Notes under the pieces: model-generated | The model's input: the letters and a program-made list of their open reading frames with translations, nothing else | The model's database searches: none | What the model was told of the DNA's origin: nothing | NCBI GenBank assembly: GCA_949317995.1 | Contig: OX439040.1 | Span: 72,513,972 to 72,577,971, forward strand | Source of the DNA: Acholoe squamosa | Taxonomy: Eukaryota > Annelida > Polychaeta > Phyllodocida > Polynoidae | Direction: 5' to 3' | Length of the DNA: 64,000 bases | In this document: one piece after another, positions 50,801 through 60,730 of the stretch | Layout: each line of letters begins with the position of its first letter | How positions within the stretch are numbered: the first letter of the stretch is position 1 | Made by a program: the position numbers and the translations under genes

Positions 50801-53800
50801 TTTCAGTACATGTACAACAAGCATACAAGACTATTGAAGTAAGATGATGCCAGAGATCAGGCATTAAGGTGAATTAATTTGAAGTTAATTGACGGCCTGC
50901 AGGGACTAATGGTCATCGTTCTGCCTCAGCTGTAGATGCATCTCTGGACATTTTTGTTTCTTGACTACTATCAGTTATAGATAAATTGCAACACCGATTT
51001 ATTGAAGACCAATGGTGAGATAAACCTCATTCTTATCCCATCAGTTATCTTCACACCTTGAGGTATTTCAATTTACAGCTAAAAATTTTAAGAAAAATAA
51101 TGTAAACAAACCCTCTCTCATAAGTAAAGCATTGAGTCAAGATGGCGGAGCCTAAAAGCTTGCCCGACATAGCAACAGCAGGGGCCCTAGTAACGGCCAG
51201 TGGTGGCGCTGGGGTGCTTACTCGCACACAGGTTATTGTTAAAGGTCCTGTTTTGATGTGGTACCACCAAATCTTTATCTGTCACAATTTCTACTTTATA
51301 TTTGAGATAGTCACTAAAGTCTTAATCTTTGATGAAACCTAGAATTTCATGATGGACCCAACATTATACTCTGATGCTTATTTCAAGCAAAGAAATAATT
51401 ATCACTTAAAAGTTAAAAAGTCAAACATACGTGTCTCCGAGGTCGTCCTGGACACTGATAAGATGGCGCTGACACAGTATGAGATACGCAGGGTTTCCTG
51501 TCTTGGTGTAGTTGTGGAGTGCTACAAGGGACCGCTTAGCGACATTCATGGCAAGTTGAAGGTCCAACACTAGATGAAGAATAGATCAGGTTTTAGCACT
51601 TACTATAATGCTACTTACAGCTAGTCATTATGTGAGTGAACTAATATATGCTATCAACATCACCATATGCCACATCATTTCATCAGATGCCACTGAGTCT
51701 CTTGTCTAGAGAATGCAAGAAATACTACGATTTTGGTAAATAAATACAGCAGGAAGTTTCCTTTATTTAAGAGAAGTTTTAAAAAAGAGAAATTTAAAAA
51801 GGCAAGGGGCATCCCTGAAATTTACAGGTAGCTATACATTGTAAAGTATGGAGAGGGGAGGTAACTGTAACAACATTAATTTTGCTTATTTCATATCCAG
51901 CTCACTTGTTTAGAAGTAGAAAATATCTTACGTGATTGCTTCGGATCATTTGGCGGTATCGTAACTGCAAGTTCCTCTGGCTCAGTGTTCTCTTCTCCGT
52001 GTTTAGGGCTGCCCTCTTTGCCCATTTTAGCAGCAGCTGGGGCCTCTTCATACCCTCCATTAACACTCTTTTCAGACTTTTCTAGAGTCAGTTTCTCCAA
52101 GTCTTTAACAAGCTTCTCGTCCTCACTACGACTCGCTTCGCGCTCTTTATGGAAGCGCTCGGAGAAAGCCTTGGCTTCCCTTGGACTCATGGGCACGGCA
52201 TCTTCTTGGAGATCTTCATCAACAAATATTGTTGAGTCATCCTGGACAACATCGTCAGTGTCGTTATCACCTGTGTTGCTGCTAGGAGTGTCTGTTTCAA
52301 CATCACCACCACCGTCCATGACAAGGTCATTTGCGGTGAACAGATAGGGTGCGGCGGTAGGGGGTGGGTGCTGGTGGGGTGGTGAATGATACTGATGCTG
52401 TGGGTTAGGGGAGTACTGGGGTGGCTTTGACTGAGGTGAGAACTGTTGCTGTTGCTGCTGCTGTTGTTGCTGTGCACCTGGGGAGAATGAATTGGCAGAG
52501 CCAGGAGAATAGGCCTGCTGCGCCCCTGGTGAAAACGCCTGCTGAGCGCCAGGTGAGAAATCCTGTTGCGCACCGGGTGAAAACGACTGCTGCGGCACAG
52601 GAGAATAAGTCTGCTGGGACGCAGGTGAAAAGTTCTGCTGGGAGGCTGGGGAATACTGTCCCTGTGCCGGGGAGTAGGCCGGGGGCTGCTGGGGTCCCTG
52701 GGAGTATTGGGGAGGGGGTGGGATCTGCTGTTGGCTCTGGTTGGTAGAGAAAGGTTGCTGCATAGCAGCTGTCTGCATGGTCTGCTGTTGGGCCATTGGA
52801 GCCATCTGGGCCATTTGTGGGAAGGGATGCTGCAACTGCTGTTGTTGCTGCAGGAATTGCCTCTGCTGTTGCTGCTGCATTTGAGGCTGTCTGTACTGTA
52901 TCTGTTGCTGCTGGCCAAGCATTGGCTCGTTCATGGTTGTCACATTCAACGGAGCGGTCGGCGTCAACAGCACCTCAGCACCGCAAGTCTCCAAGAATGT
53001 TTTCAACTCAGCTAAAGTGGGCTCAGCTGTGTCTGGGGTAATCTCCATGGGCTTCATGTTCTGGGCCTGGCTGGCCAGGAGGTCGATTGGCGTGTCTGGC
53101 AGCTGTGGTTTCGGGAAGAGCTGTTGGTTGCCGAGAGACATCTGCATCTGATGCGGCATTTGCTGTGGCATGCATGGGTTCATGGTTAGCCCGCTCGCTG
53201 GTGCTGCCATCTGTGGATCTGTAGCCTGCATTTCTGTAATTCAAATTAATTCCATATGAATTGGAATCTAGATCTATATGGCCAAAAGAGTGACTCGTCC
53301 TAAATAAAGCAATGTTTTACTTCATTTTAGCGGAAAAGTCACAACCTTGCATATAAACATATGGGAAAAACATTTAATTATGGTATTCTCTCAGATAATG
53401 TAGATTTCATGGCAGAATTCTGGCCTTTTGCATGTTAACATATGCAAACAACTTTCATCAGGTATTCATGCAACAAACTTTCTTCAGATAATGTAGATTA
53501 CATGGAAGAATTTTGAAACTACATTTGCTTTTTTATTTGTTGAATGTTCTAGAAACTTCGTCCACAACTACTCTTAAATGACAACCTTTCATGCAGCATT
53601 GATCTAGTCCCACAAAAGGCCAAGTGTGGGGCAGAATTGTCATTTCTGGATTGGTGCTAAGCTTGGGACTGTTTTTCAGAACAATATTTCTAGATAAGAA
53701 ATTCCTTCTGAATGAAACTATTAAAGTTCTAAATACTACCTTAAATTTAAAGCGGGAGGTCCAGGTGTTTTTTTTCTTTTCCAAAGCATATCAGCAATTT

Positions 53801-54183
53801 TCTTAAGGTTATTTCATGATGAATTGGTACTACTTTGAGACAATTCATTTATTTCTCCCACCCAGAGATGCCACTCCCTGGCCGACAAAGACAAGGAAAA
53901 CTGGACTTTCGACACATTTTCCCAGGAATTTAACATAGTTTAATACAGAAATCTTGGAATCAAAACCAGAAATTCCTGGTAAACCAGGAAAAGTGGCATC
54001 TCTGCTCACCTAATCTTGGTCCTGAGGCACATGCGACCATGTCTCCATGGACAAACGGATAGTTCTGGACACGGCCACCGCTGTTGGTGGTGCTAGTGTT
54101 GTTGTTCAGGTTAGGGATAGGAATAGAGCCTGCTGAGCCACCGAGTCCGCCGCTACAGAAGGACACACCCGAACCACCCGTAC
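44763..54183 (-). CDS. NFKB1: NF-kB p105/p100-type precursor, C-terminal 943 codons (partial, 11 exons)
   Basis: This is the 3' part of a class I NF-kB precursor, an inhibitor-fused transcription factor of innate immunity that acts in cytoplasm and nucleus. Exons on the minus strand are 54183-54010, 53233-51932, 51569-51431, 50238-50118, 49713-49506, 49122-48953, 48486-48220, 47806-47725, 47188-47016, 45194-45089 and 44854-44763. All junctions are AG/GT and the phases (1,1,2,0,1,0,0,1,0,1) match throughout. Domain order is glycine-rich region (about residues 1-58 of the visible part), Q/P-rich linker (59-492), ankyrin domain (about 493-800), death domain (about 825-912) and tail. Diagnostic stretches are CQRHLISVQDDLGDTALHMA (human p105 has a matching QRHLTAVQDENGD), PIDMAQGDEKMLRILN and GTLRELRKVFNDMERYDAA. 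It is probably a single invertebrate gene co-orthologous to vertebrate NFKB1 and NFKB2. The Rel homology exons are not visible in the window. The Q-rich linker is much longer than the vertebrate one. Confidence 0.95.
45089..45194 (-). CDS. NFKB1: NF-kB exon: death domain, second part
   Basis: The 106 bp exon encodes SEKGTLRELRKVFNDMERYD, then AAALVDKFLSTQQEI. It aligns with human [20 protein letters not shown]. The acceptor is GTTAACAG and the donor GTAAAG. It leaves in phase 1. Confidence 0.93.
45195..46629. other. NF-kB intron sequence
   Basis: Intron between the two death-domain exons. It holds a poly(T) run near 45532-45549 and a perfect short palindrome, CCTGGAGATTGTCAATCTCC, near 46191. 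No gene is seen. Confidence 0.6.
46630..46971. mobile_element. TTAA hairpin element, full copy next to a partial copy
   Basis: A full copy at 46730-46971 has TTAA at both ends, module 1 (AATGAATTGTTGGCGAG/CACCAGCACTTCATT), a shrunken module 2 and module 3 (GCATGAATGCAGCCCTG, then its mirror), ending GCCCTTAAAGGG. A partial copy at 46630-46729 abuts its left end. It lies 45 bases into the intron after the 47016 donor. Confidence 0.78.
47016..47188 (-). CDS. NFKB1: NF-kB exon: death domain, first part
   Basis: The 173 bp exon encodes LDPATLEALAEKLDTVTSQA, GWRDLAKALGLMSAMDRFRD and PSPTRHILDTYK. Trp-x-x-Leu-Ala followed by Leu-Gly-Leu is typical of the p105 death domain (human NWATLAQKLGL), and SPTRHILDTY matches human APSKTLMDNY. 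It ends in phase 0. Confidence 0.93.
47531..47713. mobile_element. TTAA hairpin element at the edge of an NF-kB splice donor
   Basis: Modules 1 (GATGAAGTGCTGGTGCTTC), 2 (GCCACCCCTCAGTG ... ATAGGATCGGC) and 3 (CATGAATGCAGCCCTGTC, then its mirror) are present. The right edge is about 10 bases from exon end 47725. Confidence 0.65.
47725..47806 (-). CDS. NFKB1: NF-kB exon: end of ankyrin 7 and linker with DSG motif
   Basis: The 82 bp exon encodes MLRILNHDDLDSGFEDGTKL and then KSSNSNE. MLRILN aligns with the human VFDILNG that closes the ankyrin domain. The DSGFED sequence resembles a beta-TrCP phosphodegron (DSGxxS) with Asp in place of the second Ser. The donor GTAGGC lies only a few bases from the edge of a repeat element. 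Confidence 0.9.
48220..48486 (-). CDS. NFKB1: NF-kB exon: ankyrin repeat 6 and acidic insert
   Basis: The 267 bp exon (89 codons, phase 0 to 0) encodes NTALHMAVGRRLYDMAKLLI, then a strongly acidic segment (EYEDDIVEDSDDLTEDGEDV), then RPIDMAQGDEK. The last piece begins a degenerate seventh repeat, and human p105 has the same plan (YDLDDSW, then TPLDMA). The acidic stretch is longer here. Confidence 0.95.
48780..48925. mobile_element. CCACTCCCTGG-type element fragment
   Basis: GCCACTCCCTGGTCAACAAA resembles the left end of the element at 53863 (GCCACTCCCTGGCCGACAAA). The rest is diverged. It lies 28 bases from the exon boundary at 48953. Confidence 0.4.
48953..49122 (-). CDS. NFKB1: NF-kB exon: ankyrin repeats 4-5
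   Basis: The 170 bp exon encodes GFSALHLAIHLGHFEAMKVL, LQRGADINQRDG and GRTALHHAVEANNHTMAGYI. SGRTALHHAVE matches human SGRTALHLAVE. The acceptor is CTGTCAG and the donor GTAAGA. It ends in phase 0. Confidence 0.95.
49506..49713 (-). CDS. NFKB1: NF-kB exon: ankyrin repeats 2-3
   Basis: The 208 bp exon starts TPLQLAIMTAQAHLIRPLLA and contains DKDGNTPLHLAARLGYPS, two canonical ankyrin repeats that pack against the Rel dimer in this family. It enters in phase 0 and leaves in phase 1. The donor is GTGAGC. Confidence 0.95.
50118..50238 (-). CDS. NFKB1: NF-kB exon: ankyrin repeat 1
   Basis: The 121 bp exon encodes ALHMAIIHRQTDVAYQLLQA, followed by MATLGHSARDIVNTCNILRQ. ALHMAIIH is a canonical ankyrin helix and matches VLHLAIIH of human p105. 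It leaves in phase 0 with donor GTAAGC. Confidence 0.95.
51142..51231 (+). other. ATG in YY1-like context antisense within an NF-kB intron
   Basis: GTCAAGATGGCGGAG opens MAEPKSLPDIATAGALVTAS and continues to ACACAG before GTTATT. The start context resembles a promoter/first exon, but there is no NRF-1 site or good donor and the frame has no recognised family. It may be chance or a decayed insertion. Confidence 0.2.
51431..51569 (-). CDS. NFKB1: NF-kB exon: start of ankyrin domain
   Basis: The 139 bp exon encodes LDLQLAMNVAKRSLVALHNY and then CQRHLISVQDDLGDT. It aligns to the helical lead-in and first ankyrin repeat of human p105 (LAVQRHLTAVQDENGD). It enters in phase 1 and leaves in phase 2, with acceptor CATCTAG and donor GTATGT. 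Confidence 0.95.
51932..53233 (-). CDS. NFKB1: NF-kB exon: long Q/P-rich repeat linker
   Basis: A single 1302 bp exon of 434 codons lies between the glycine-rich and ankyrin parts. The first two-thirds is rich in Gln, Pro, Met and Ser, with a run of about ten Gln and about eight imperfect copies of an 8-9 residue unit, QQ(A/S/T/D)(F/Y)SP(G/A)(A/S). The last third is acidic and charged (for example TDDVVQDDSTIFVDEDLQED and EREASRSEDEKLVKDLEKL). Human p105 has roughly 80 residues here. The composition resembles prion-like or activation domains, which is inference. CAG/CTG-type repeats make long overlapping open frames on the other strand and in the +1 frame; these are by-products. The acceptor is TTACAG and the donor GTAAGA. 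Confidence 0.92.
53863..54004. mobile_element. hAT-like MITE abutting the 54010 splice donor
   Basis: The 142 bp element has perfect terminal inverted repeats CAGAGATGCCACT. The left flank is CTCCCACC and the right flank CTCACCTA, similar but not identical, as expected of an old 8 bp target duplication. The right flank is itself the NF-kB donor (GGTGAG on the minus strand). CAGAG-type ends suit hAT. Confidence 0.72.
54010..54183 (-). CDS. NFKB1: NF-kB exon: glycine-rich region
   Basis: The exon is 174 bp, enters in phase 1 and leaves in phase 1. It begins TGGSGVSFCSGGLGGSAG and then has an asparagine/threonine stretch. In vertebrate p105/p100 a glycine-rich region just after the Rel domain blocks complete proteasomal degradation, so that p50/p52 is released; the position here fits that role. 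The acceptor is TTTCCAG. The donor is GTGAGC, and its intronic side runs directly into an inverted-repeat element (53863-54004). It is shorter and less glycine-pure than the human region. Confidence 0.88.
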
Positions 54184-55010
54184 CTGGAAATACATATCAT
54201 TCATGAACATAAGTTAAGCTCTATAGGTAGTTAATAGTTATATTGATTTGACTACTTTTTAGCATCTGAAGAGTAATAAGCAATCACATATGAATGGATG
54301 TTGTGTTACTTAGCATAAATGGCTCAGGGATCCAATGCCCCATACTGTAGTACTTGTACTCAACCTCTAGTGCTCTGAGGGTTCATAGAATTGACAGGGA
54401 ATTGACTTTTGTGCATGGTTGGTTGTGTGCAGTCCCCAAAAAATGCGGATAACTGAGAATTGTATCCAAAGCATCTTAATTTCAGACAGTTTGAGGTTTA
54501 TCTGACAGCTCTATATAGGAATTAAGAGAGACCAGGAATTGCATTAGACATAGGTTTCAATAGAAAAGTAGAAAATTTGAAAATGAGCTGTTTTTTTTTT
54601 TTTTTAAGGCAAAACTTCAAGCTTCATTTTGAAAGTGAAGCAGGCATCTTTTTTTCTTGGAAGTTAGTTCATTGTCAGATTTCATGTGTTTCCTATTGTC
54701 AGATGTGAATTAGATGATAGAATATTTTAGGAATTCTAACTTTAATTACAGATTTAGATTTTAACCTCTTGGTACTTGAACTAGACCCTACATACCCGGC
54801 AGCCTTGACTCAGGGAGTCCCTGATCCAACAATGCATGCATTAGATAGTAAAATTGGCCCATCTACTCGTTAGGCTGCATCGACAGATCTGAGAGAGTAA
54901 TGCACCGACAAATCTGACAATCACATGGGGTATATCTGACAATTTGTCCAAAGCATCAATCTGCAGTAGCAGAACAATTCAAATAGGCATTTTGTGTCGT
55001 TATGTGTCAT

Positions 55011-55195
55011 CCTGAGTGAGTGAGTAATAGATGTTTAACGCCATTTCAACATCTAAGGTCATATTCATGGCGAGAACTACATTACACAATTTTCACAGAG
55101 GAATGTGTCAGTGCCCGCGCATATGTGCACCACACACATCCTGAGGGGATAGGAAAGATGAGAAGTAGACCCTTTTAAGTGGGCTAGGGAAGCCC
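55011..55195 (+). repeat. SINE-like repeat, head A plus common tail
   Basis: The head has GTGAGTGAG and GTTTAACGCCATTTCAACAT, and the tail GAGGAATGTGTCAGTGCCCG, CGCATATGTGCACCACACAC and GTGGGCTAGGGAAGCCC. The tail recurs almost unchanged at 61384-61483, and the head recurs at 60590-60640. No RNA polymerase III boxes were confirmed. Confidence 0.55.
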
Positions 55196-55524
55196 GCCGT
55201 GTCATCCTGAAAATATCTCTGTGCAAAACATCTTTTTCTTGCTGAGTCGTTCTTTCAGGCCTGGGAACAAAGAAAAAGATCCTACCTTGAAAGTCCATTT
55301 CATTCTAATTTAATCTCCTTTGGTTTTTCTAGCCCAATCACGCAAATTGAAAGGTTTCATCTATTTACAAATGATTCCAATCATGCCCAGGAAAAACACT
55401 GCCCTGACACGTGATTTAACTCAGTATGGCCGTTATAGCAATTTAACATGATTGCGGCTGGAGGATAGTCACTGGGAATGTGCCTATATATTTTAAATAT
55501 ATGCACATAATTTACTGGGAACAT

Positions 55525-55640
55525 TTGAAATTGTCTCCGTCCGACAATTTTTAAAACCTTGCATCATGAGTGTCAATTTTTAAAACCCCTGCGTCATTTC
55601 TGTCACTTCATACCCATGTATAGGCACGCGAATTTCACAG
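55525..55640. repeat. AAAAGTGACG repeat family, copy 2
   Basis: It shares ACCCATGTATAGGCAC and CCCCTGCGTCAT with 61785-61940. Confidence 0.5.
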
Positions 55641-56523
55641 GGAAGTTTAGTACCCACGACCCTGGGATGGAAATGCCCACGCGCCATGTAAATAACAGAG
55701 TGATAAGGCTGTAGTCGTGTTTTGCTGGTCACATCACAAAGCTAAATATTGAAGGACGTCACATGGTTAGGTAGTTTGGAAATTTTCCACATATAGGCCC
55801 TATACAGAAAGTACCTGGGAATTGTAACATCGTGGTAACGACTCGTGACTATTCAATACAAATCTATATTTAGGAGAAAATTGTATTTTCTTTTTAATTA
55901 ATGTTAGTGGGTAAAAAGGTTTAGCTGCCTCTTGGATGACCGGTAGCAGTCCTTCTTTCTTCTATGGTGGTCGGAATAGAGCGGCGGCACTCTGATAATT
56001 TTTCCTTTATGGAAACCAATATTATATGAATATGATTTCTACCAGAAAAGGGGAAAATGACATCCCTTAAAAGGGAGGGAGAAGGAAATCAATGTTGACA
56101 CCCTTTTCATATTGCAAGTAGCAATTTCAAATAAAGTAGTACAAATTATAAATATGTTTTAAAAAAATGACATCAAACCTTGATATGTACATGGGTGTTG
56201 CGTATACTCTACATCCTCCCTAATATCCACATCGCTGATGCAATCACAATGGGAGGTATGCATTTTATCAGAAACTCTGCACGGGGAGTACGGGATGTCC
56301 TGGTTTGACCTCGGGGTCATGAGCCGACATAGGGGAACCCCCTTCGCACTCTCCGTACACAATCTGCGTGTCAGTTTTTCATGGATCCGATTGGAGTATG
56401 ATCTATTGAGACGCCTGTAGAAATGGTGTGGGGATGTGTTATTTTGGGCCCAGACAAAAGACCATTGAATGCAGCAAGCATGAATACAGCTCACCTAGGG
56501 GTGTTTGTTATGATCAGATTGTT

Positions 56524-56935
56524 AACCCTTTAAGGACTGATAGCGCATTAATGCATCATGTCCTTTTAAAATCACCTTTAACCCTTTGAGGGCCGCTGAT
56601 CAGTGGTGCATCATGCCCATTGTTTGTCATGATGCACCAATGAAGTGCTGGCGTGTCTGCTCACCAGCACTTCATTGGAGCATCACCCCGACCTTCCGGG
56701 AGTGTATCAACCCCGTAGGGTCAGCATGGTGCATAAATCACTACAACCAATCAGCTGACGCAATGCTGAATCACTGGCCTCGCTTAACGATTTACGCATC
56801 ACATCCATTGCTCATCATGGTACATGAATGCAGCTCTTGTGAGTAACTCGCTTGGACTTTATTCATGCATCATGCCATTCCAATGAGGCTGATACACTCC
56901 CAGAGGCTCTGCTTGATGCACCATTGAAGTGCTAA
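56524..56935. mobile_element. TTAA hairpin element cluster
   Basis: A partial left end (TTAACCCTTTAAGGACTGAT) at 56520 is followed by a copy from about 56578 with modules 1 (CCAATGAAGTGCTGGCGTG, mirrored) and 2 (CCGACCTTCCGGGAGTG ... GTAGGGTCAGC). After a gap come a diverged module 3 and module 2. It is probably two or more copies. Confidence 0.65.
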
Positions 56936-57936
56936 AGCATTTTGGAGAGTGGCTCCTTTTTGCGGAAAATCACCCCTCCAGAAAGCCGAGGGGCGGGAAG
57001 TTTCACCAAAGAAAAATGCAAGAAGCTAAAACATTTACGAGGTTTATAAAGTCTTAGCCTCATGTTAAAAAAAGGTGTGCCCCCGGCCCTCTGAATCCAA
57101 CAAGTGCCCCCCCCCCCAAATAATTAAAAAAAAAAAAAAAAACTGGGAATGCCCTAGCCCTAATAAATCACAGAATATGAGGCTAGTGTGACGTCAAACA
57201 CTTGATATAGGCTACATACGATTACTTGATCTGAGATGTGCCTATTAAACCAGCCATGACATGGTAGTCTATTTCATGTATAGTATAGAGATTCCTGGCC
57301 AAAACTGATGTAAACACACATATTATATAGAGTATGGACTTTTATAAGATATACTATACATGAAGCATGTATGATAAGTCTGCACCAGAACAAAAAGGGA
57401 GAGATGTGGTCTGCTTTATCAAAACTTATTGCCTTAAACCAACCCTCTTACAAGGACACCATTGTCCTAGTAAGGAGACTATAACAACCGTGGCAAATTA
57501 ACAAAAAAGTATTTCAAGAGCATTTGAATTAAATTATCGCATGTATTTGTATTCTAAGGTCATTGTCACGTGTGCCAATGCCTGTTTATGTAGGCAAAGC
57601 TAGGAGAGGAGGCATTCATACCTTACTTGGGGCTTATCGGACACTCTAAACTAAGAACAATGCACACTTTCTGCATTGTAGAAATCGCTTAAGGATCATG
57701 TTTGTCTTTCCTTCTTTTTTTCCTTATAAGTTGTAAAAACAAAATTGAGTTCTGACACATCCACTAGAACCCCAGTAGGCAACACGTCACTGGGTTTGCT
57801 TTGTTTCATAAACAGAGTTTGGGTGCACTCTCTACACTATATGCCCTCAACAACTTGTCCCCGGGGCTTTTCTTTTTGTACTAGTTGTACTGACAAGAAA
57901 AATTGCAGGTGCCAGACGAGTGGTAAGACAAGGGAC

Positions 57937-58155
57937 TGAACCCTTTAAGGGCCGCTGATACAGGTCGTCCTGATGCACCGATGAAGCGCTGGTGAGTCTG
58001 CTCGCCAACAATTCATTGGAGCATCATGCTGACCCTCTGGGACTGTATCAACCCAGTAGGGTCAGTCAGCATGAATGTAGCCCTGGCGAGTTACTCGCCA
58101 GGCCTGCATTGATGCATCATGACAACCAATGCATTACCGGCCTGTAAAGGATTAA
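57937..58155. mobile_element. TTAA hairpin element, module order 1-2-3
   Basis: The left end is TGAACCCTTTAAGGGCCGCT and the right end CCGGCCTGTAAAGGATTAA. All three modules are readable: 1 (GATGAAGCGCTGGTGAG), 2 (GCTGACCCTCTGGGAC ... GTAGGGTCAGC) and 3 (GCATGAATGTAGCCCTGGCG, mirrored). Confidence 0.8.
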
Positions 58156-58864
58156 AAAGTAAGCTGCCGAACCAGAGGGGATCTCCTGCAAGATACCTCA
58201 CCAAACACCCTTTCTCTTTGTCTGTGACATACAATGCTGATATAGATATCCTTTTTTTGCAGCATTAGCCGCCCGACAGAAAGGTGTACTGGTGTCATGT
58301 CGTGGTGGGCAATGTTTTTGGATGGCCAGTCGCTGGTCGACATTTGGCAATAAACTGGGCAACTAGCCATGAGAATTATATGTAAGTGTACTTCTTTAGG
58401 ATCCACGGAAGCAATGACACTTCAATAACCAAAAGTAAAAAACACGTCCCCAAGTGATGACATCCATTTCGAGATACCGCATTCCCAAAACCTATAGGAA
58501 ATATCCTCTGGTAAATGTAAAGCAAATGATTAATTTGTCGTAAAATACCTAACGCGACTCTTCAACTTATCCAAGCTTGTGAGAGCATTTGTAAATGTGA
58601 ATTTGTGAATGCTTTATTATGTTGCGTGATGGCTAGTAAATTGGACTCGAGAATCGCTCTGGCATCAGTATCTGCATTTACACTGGCACTTACACCGTTT
58701 TGCTGGAATTTGATAACACATGCGCAAACCGCAGCAGATACCTGAATTCTTAGATAATGGCTTGATGGTAACGACAGAATAATCACCTGGGTCAAATTCC
58801 AACTTCCTGGAGCAAACACCTTTTTCTCACTTTCCATTAACGTAGAGACAGCAAAGTACCGGAA

Positions 58865-59305
58865 TACTTCGCGTTTAAGGCACACCTTATACACTAGAAT
58901 AACCTCTTGCTAAGGCACTGCAACTAATAAAATCTACTTTAAGTCAGATTGTGCCTTATAAACGAGGATTTCCTAAGACAGGGCAGTACTAACACCTAAA
59001 ACTTCAAAGCTCTATGGGTTCATTATGATTTCAGGGTGCGTCCTTTATGCAATGTTTTACAATACCATCCGTAGCATAATGTTCAATACCAATATCCTGT
59101 AAAAAAAAAGATGATATCGTAATAGAGTAATCCCTTGTGACGCCTTATAGAATACATCCGCACTCATGTTGCGCCATATACTAGGCGCGGATACCATACT
59201 ATATAGGCCTAACTGTACTAAAATACTTAAGATCGAGCTGTGTCTTATAGATTCCCCTTCAACTCAGGGTGCGCCTTATACGTGTGGTGCGCCTCGTTCA
59301 TTTAT
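58865..59305. mobile_element. GCGCCTTATA-type element, diverged
   Basis: The left end GGAATACTTCGCGTTTAAGG and the right end GCGCCTTATACGTGTGG are inverted-like, with repeated GCCTTATA inside. It is related to the TA-flanked element at 36929. Confidence 0.5.
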
Positions 59306-60349
59306 CTCATAGGCCTGATATCTATGGTACCCTGGTACCTGAACCCCATAACCAGTAAACACAGTGATGACTCATATTCTTGACATCAACAAGGGGAAAA
59401 AAAGAGACCGAGTTACTTAAAGCACTACATACCCAGATAACGGAAGGGGAAAACTCCCACCCAGGTAACTAGCTGTTAATCTTAGAGGCGACAGATGGCT
59501 TTTAACCTCTCAGGTAACAAATAATTCCTTGAAGAAGAAAAAGAACTTTTATTTTTCACAAAGTGACATCTGTGTGGGGGAATCCTGGTAAATAACAGTT
59601 AGAAAGCCCCTTCTGTCAAGGTGTGGGAAAGTTAGGTGGGAAGATGTGAGGTGTTGGGATTTTTTAGTGCTACAAAAGATACATCGCCAGAGGGGATTCC
59701 CTCCTGTCTCACTGGTAGCTACTGGTGGATCTGCGTTAGGAGTTTTGTAGAGTTGTGTCAGTGCCATGAGATTTTTTATAGGAATTGTATCTTATTTTTC
59801 TTTTTATCAAAATTGTATATCCCATTTGTGAGATTTAGTCTCACATTAGGATATCTAAGAGCAAAGCGTCGGTATTTTACGCACATTATCTAAAAGTAAT
59901 TACAGTAGGCCTATATAATTACACGGGTATTTGGGCAATCACGAAAAGCAATCCCAAATTTCCCATTGATCAAAATTTAATGTCGTCTTTCATCCAATGA
60001 TCAAGTATTCTATACGACTTTCTAATCCATTGCTTTTGCTGCACACGCATGCTTGCTAACTGAATGGAATTACAAGTATTTATTTCTTTATCTATACAAA
60101 ACAGGAAAATAAATCATGTCTAGAGATTCCCCTCTAAGCATTTTTACCTCTGTATCTCCTTTTCACTCACACTTTCACACACATAAATCAAATCTAAAGT
60201 CAACCCTGTCAGCTCCACTTTGGGAAATGTGGGTCTTTATTTGTTTTATTTTTCTCGTGACTTCACGTCAAGGACGTGTCTCACGTTGACACAGACATCT
60301 CTCACCAGATGGCAGCAGAGACAGCGTTCCTTACATCGTCACTCTCCAA

Positions 60350-60560
60350 GCATGTTACCCAGCCCTTTAAAGACTGGTTGATACCTTGTTGCTCAAGATA
60401 AAACAAGGCAGCACCGCCAAGGGCATCAGGACAGCCTTTGTAAATCATGCTGATTCTTCAGAAGTGTAGCCACTCCAGATGGTCAGGATGATGCATGAAC
60501 GCAGCCCTGGCAAGTTAATCGCCAGGGCTGCATTTATGCATCATGACGAAAAAGATACAT
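60350..60560. mobile_element. TTAA hairpin element, partial copy
   Basis: The left part is CAGCCCTTTAAAGACTGG, and module 3 is nearly perfect (GCATGAACGCAGCCCTGGC, AAGTTAATC loop, mirror arm). Confidence 0.65.
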
Positions 60561-60589
60561 TAAGATACTGTGTGGAGGAAGTAATTGAT

Positions 60590-60730
60590 GGTTGTTTAAC
60601 GCCATTTCGAAGGGTATTATCTTCATGAGAAAACTACATTACACACCAATTGATTAATGTATTTGTTTCTCCAGACATAGAAGGGACAAAAGAGATGAGA
60701 TCAAGACCTATTTAAGATGGGCTAGGTTCC
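60590..60730 (+). repeat. SINE-like repeat, head A with diverged tail
   Basis: GTTTAACGCCATTTCGAAGG and GAGAAAACTACATTACACA match 55030-55085. The tail AGACCTATTTAAGATGGGC is a diverged form of that at 55170. Confidence 0.5.

Noticed and set aside
52187-52918. Long Ser/Asn/Pro-rich open frame of 243 codons on the minus strand
   Set aside because: It is the +1 frame of the Q/P-rich NF-kB exon. CAG-type repeats stay open in every frame, and the NF-kB frame is fixed by exon phases.
52421-53151. Several plus-strand open frames of 70-110 codons
   Set aside because: They are antisense shadows of the repetitive Q-rich exon (CTG/GCT runs).
55077-55298. Minus-strand frame of 73 codons near the NF-kB upstream intron, considered as a Rel exon
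   Set aside because: It lies in the SINE-like tail also present at 61384-61483 and has no Rel motif.
58562-58894. 110-codon minus-strand frame, considered as an upstream NF-kB exon
   Set aside because: It has no Rel homology features and overlaps the edge of a GCGCCTTATA-type element.
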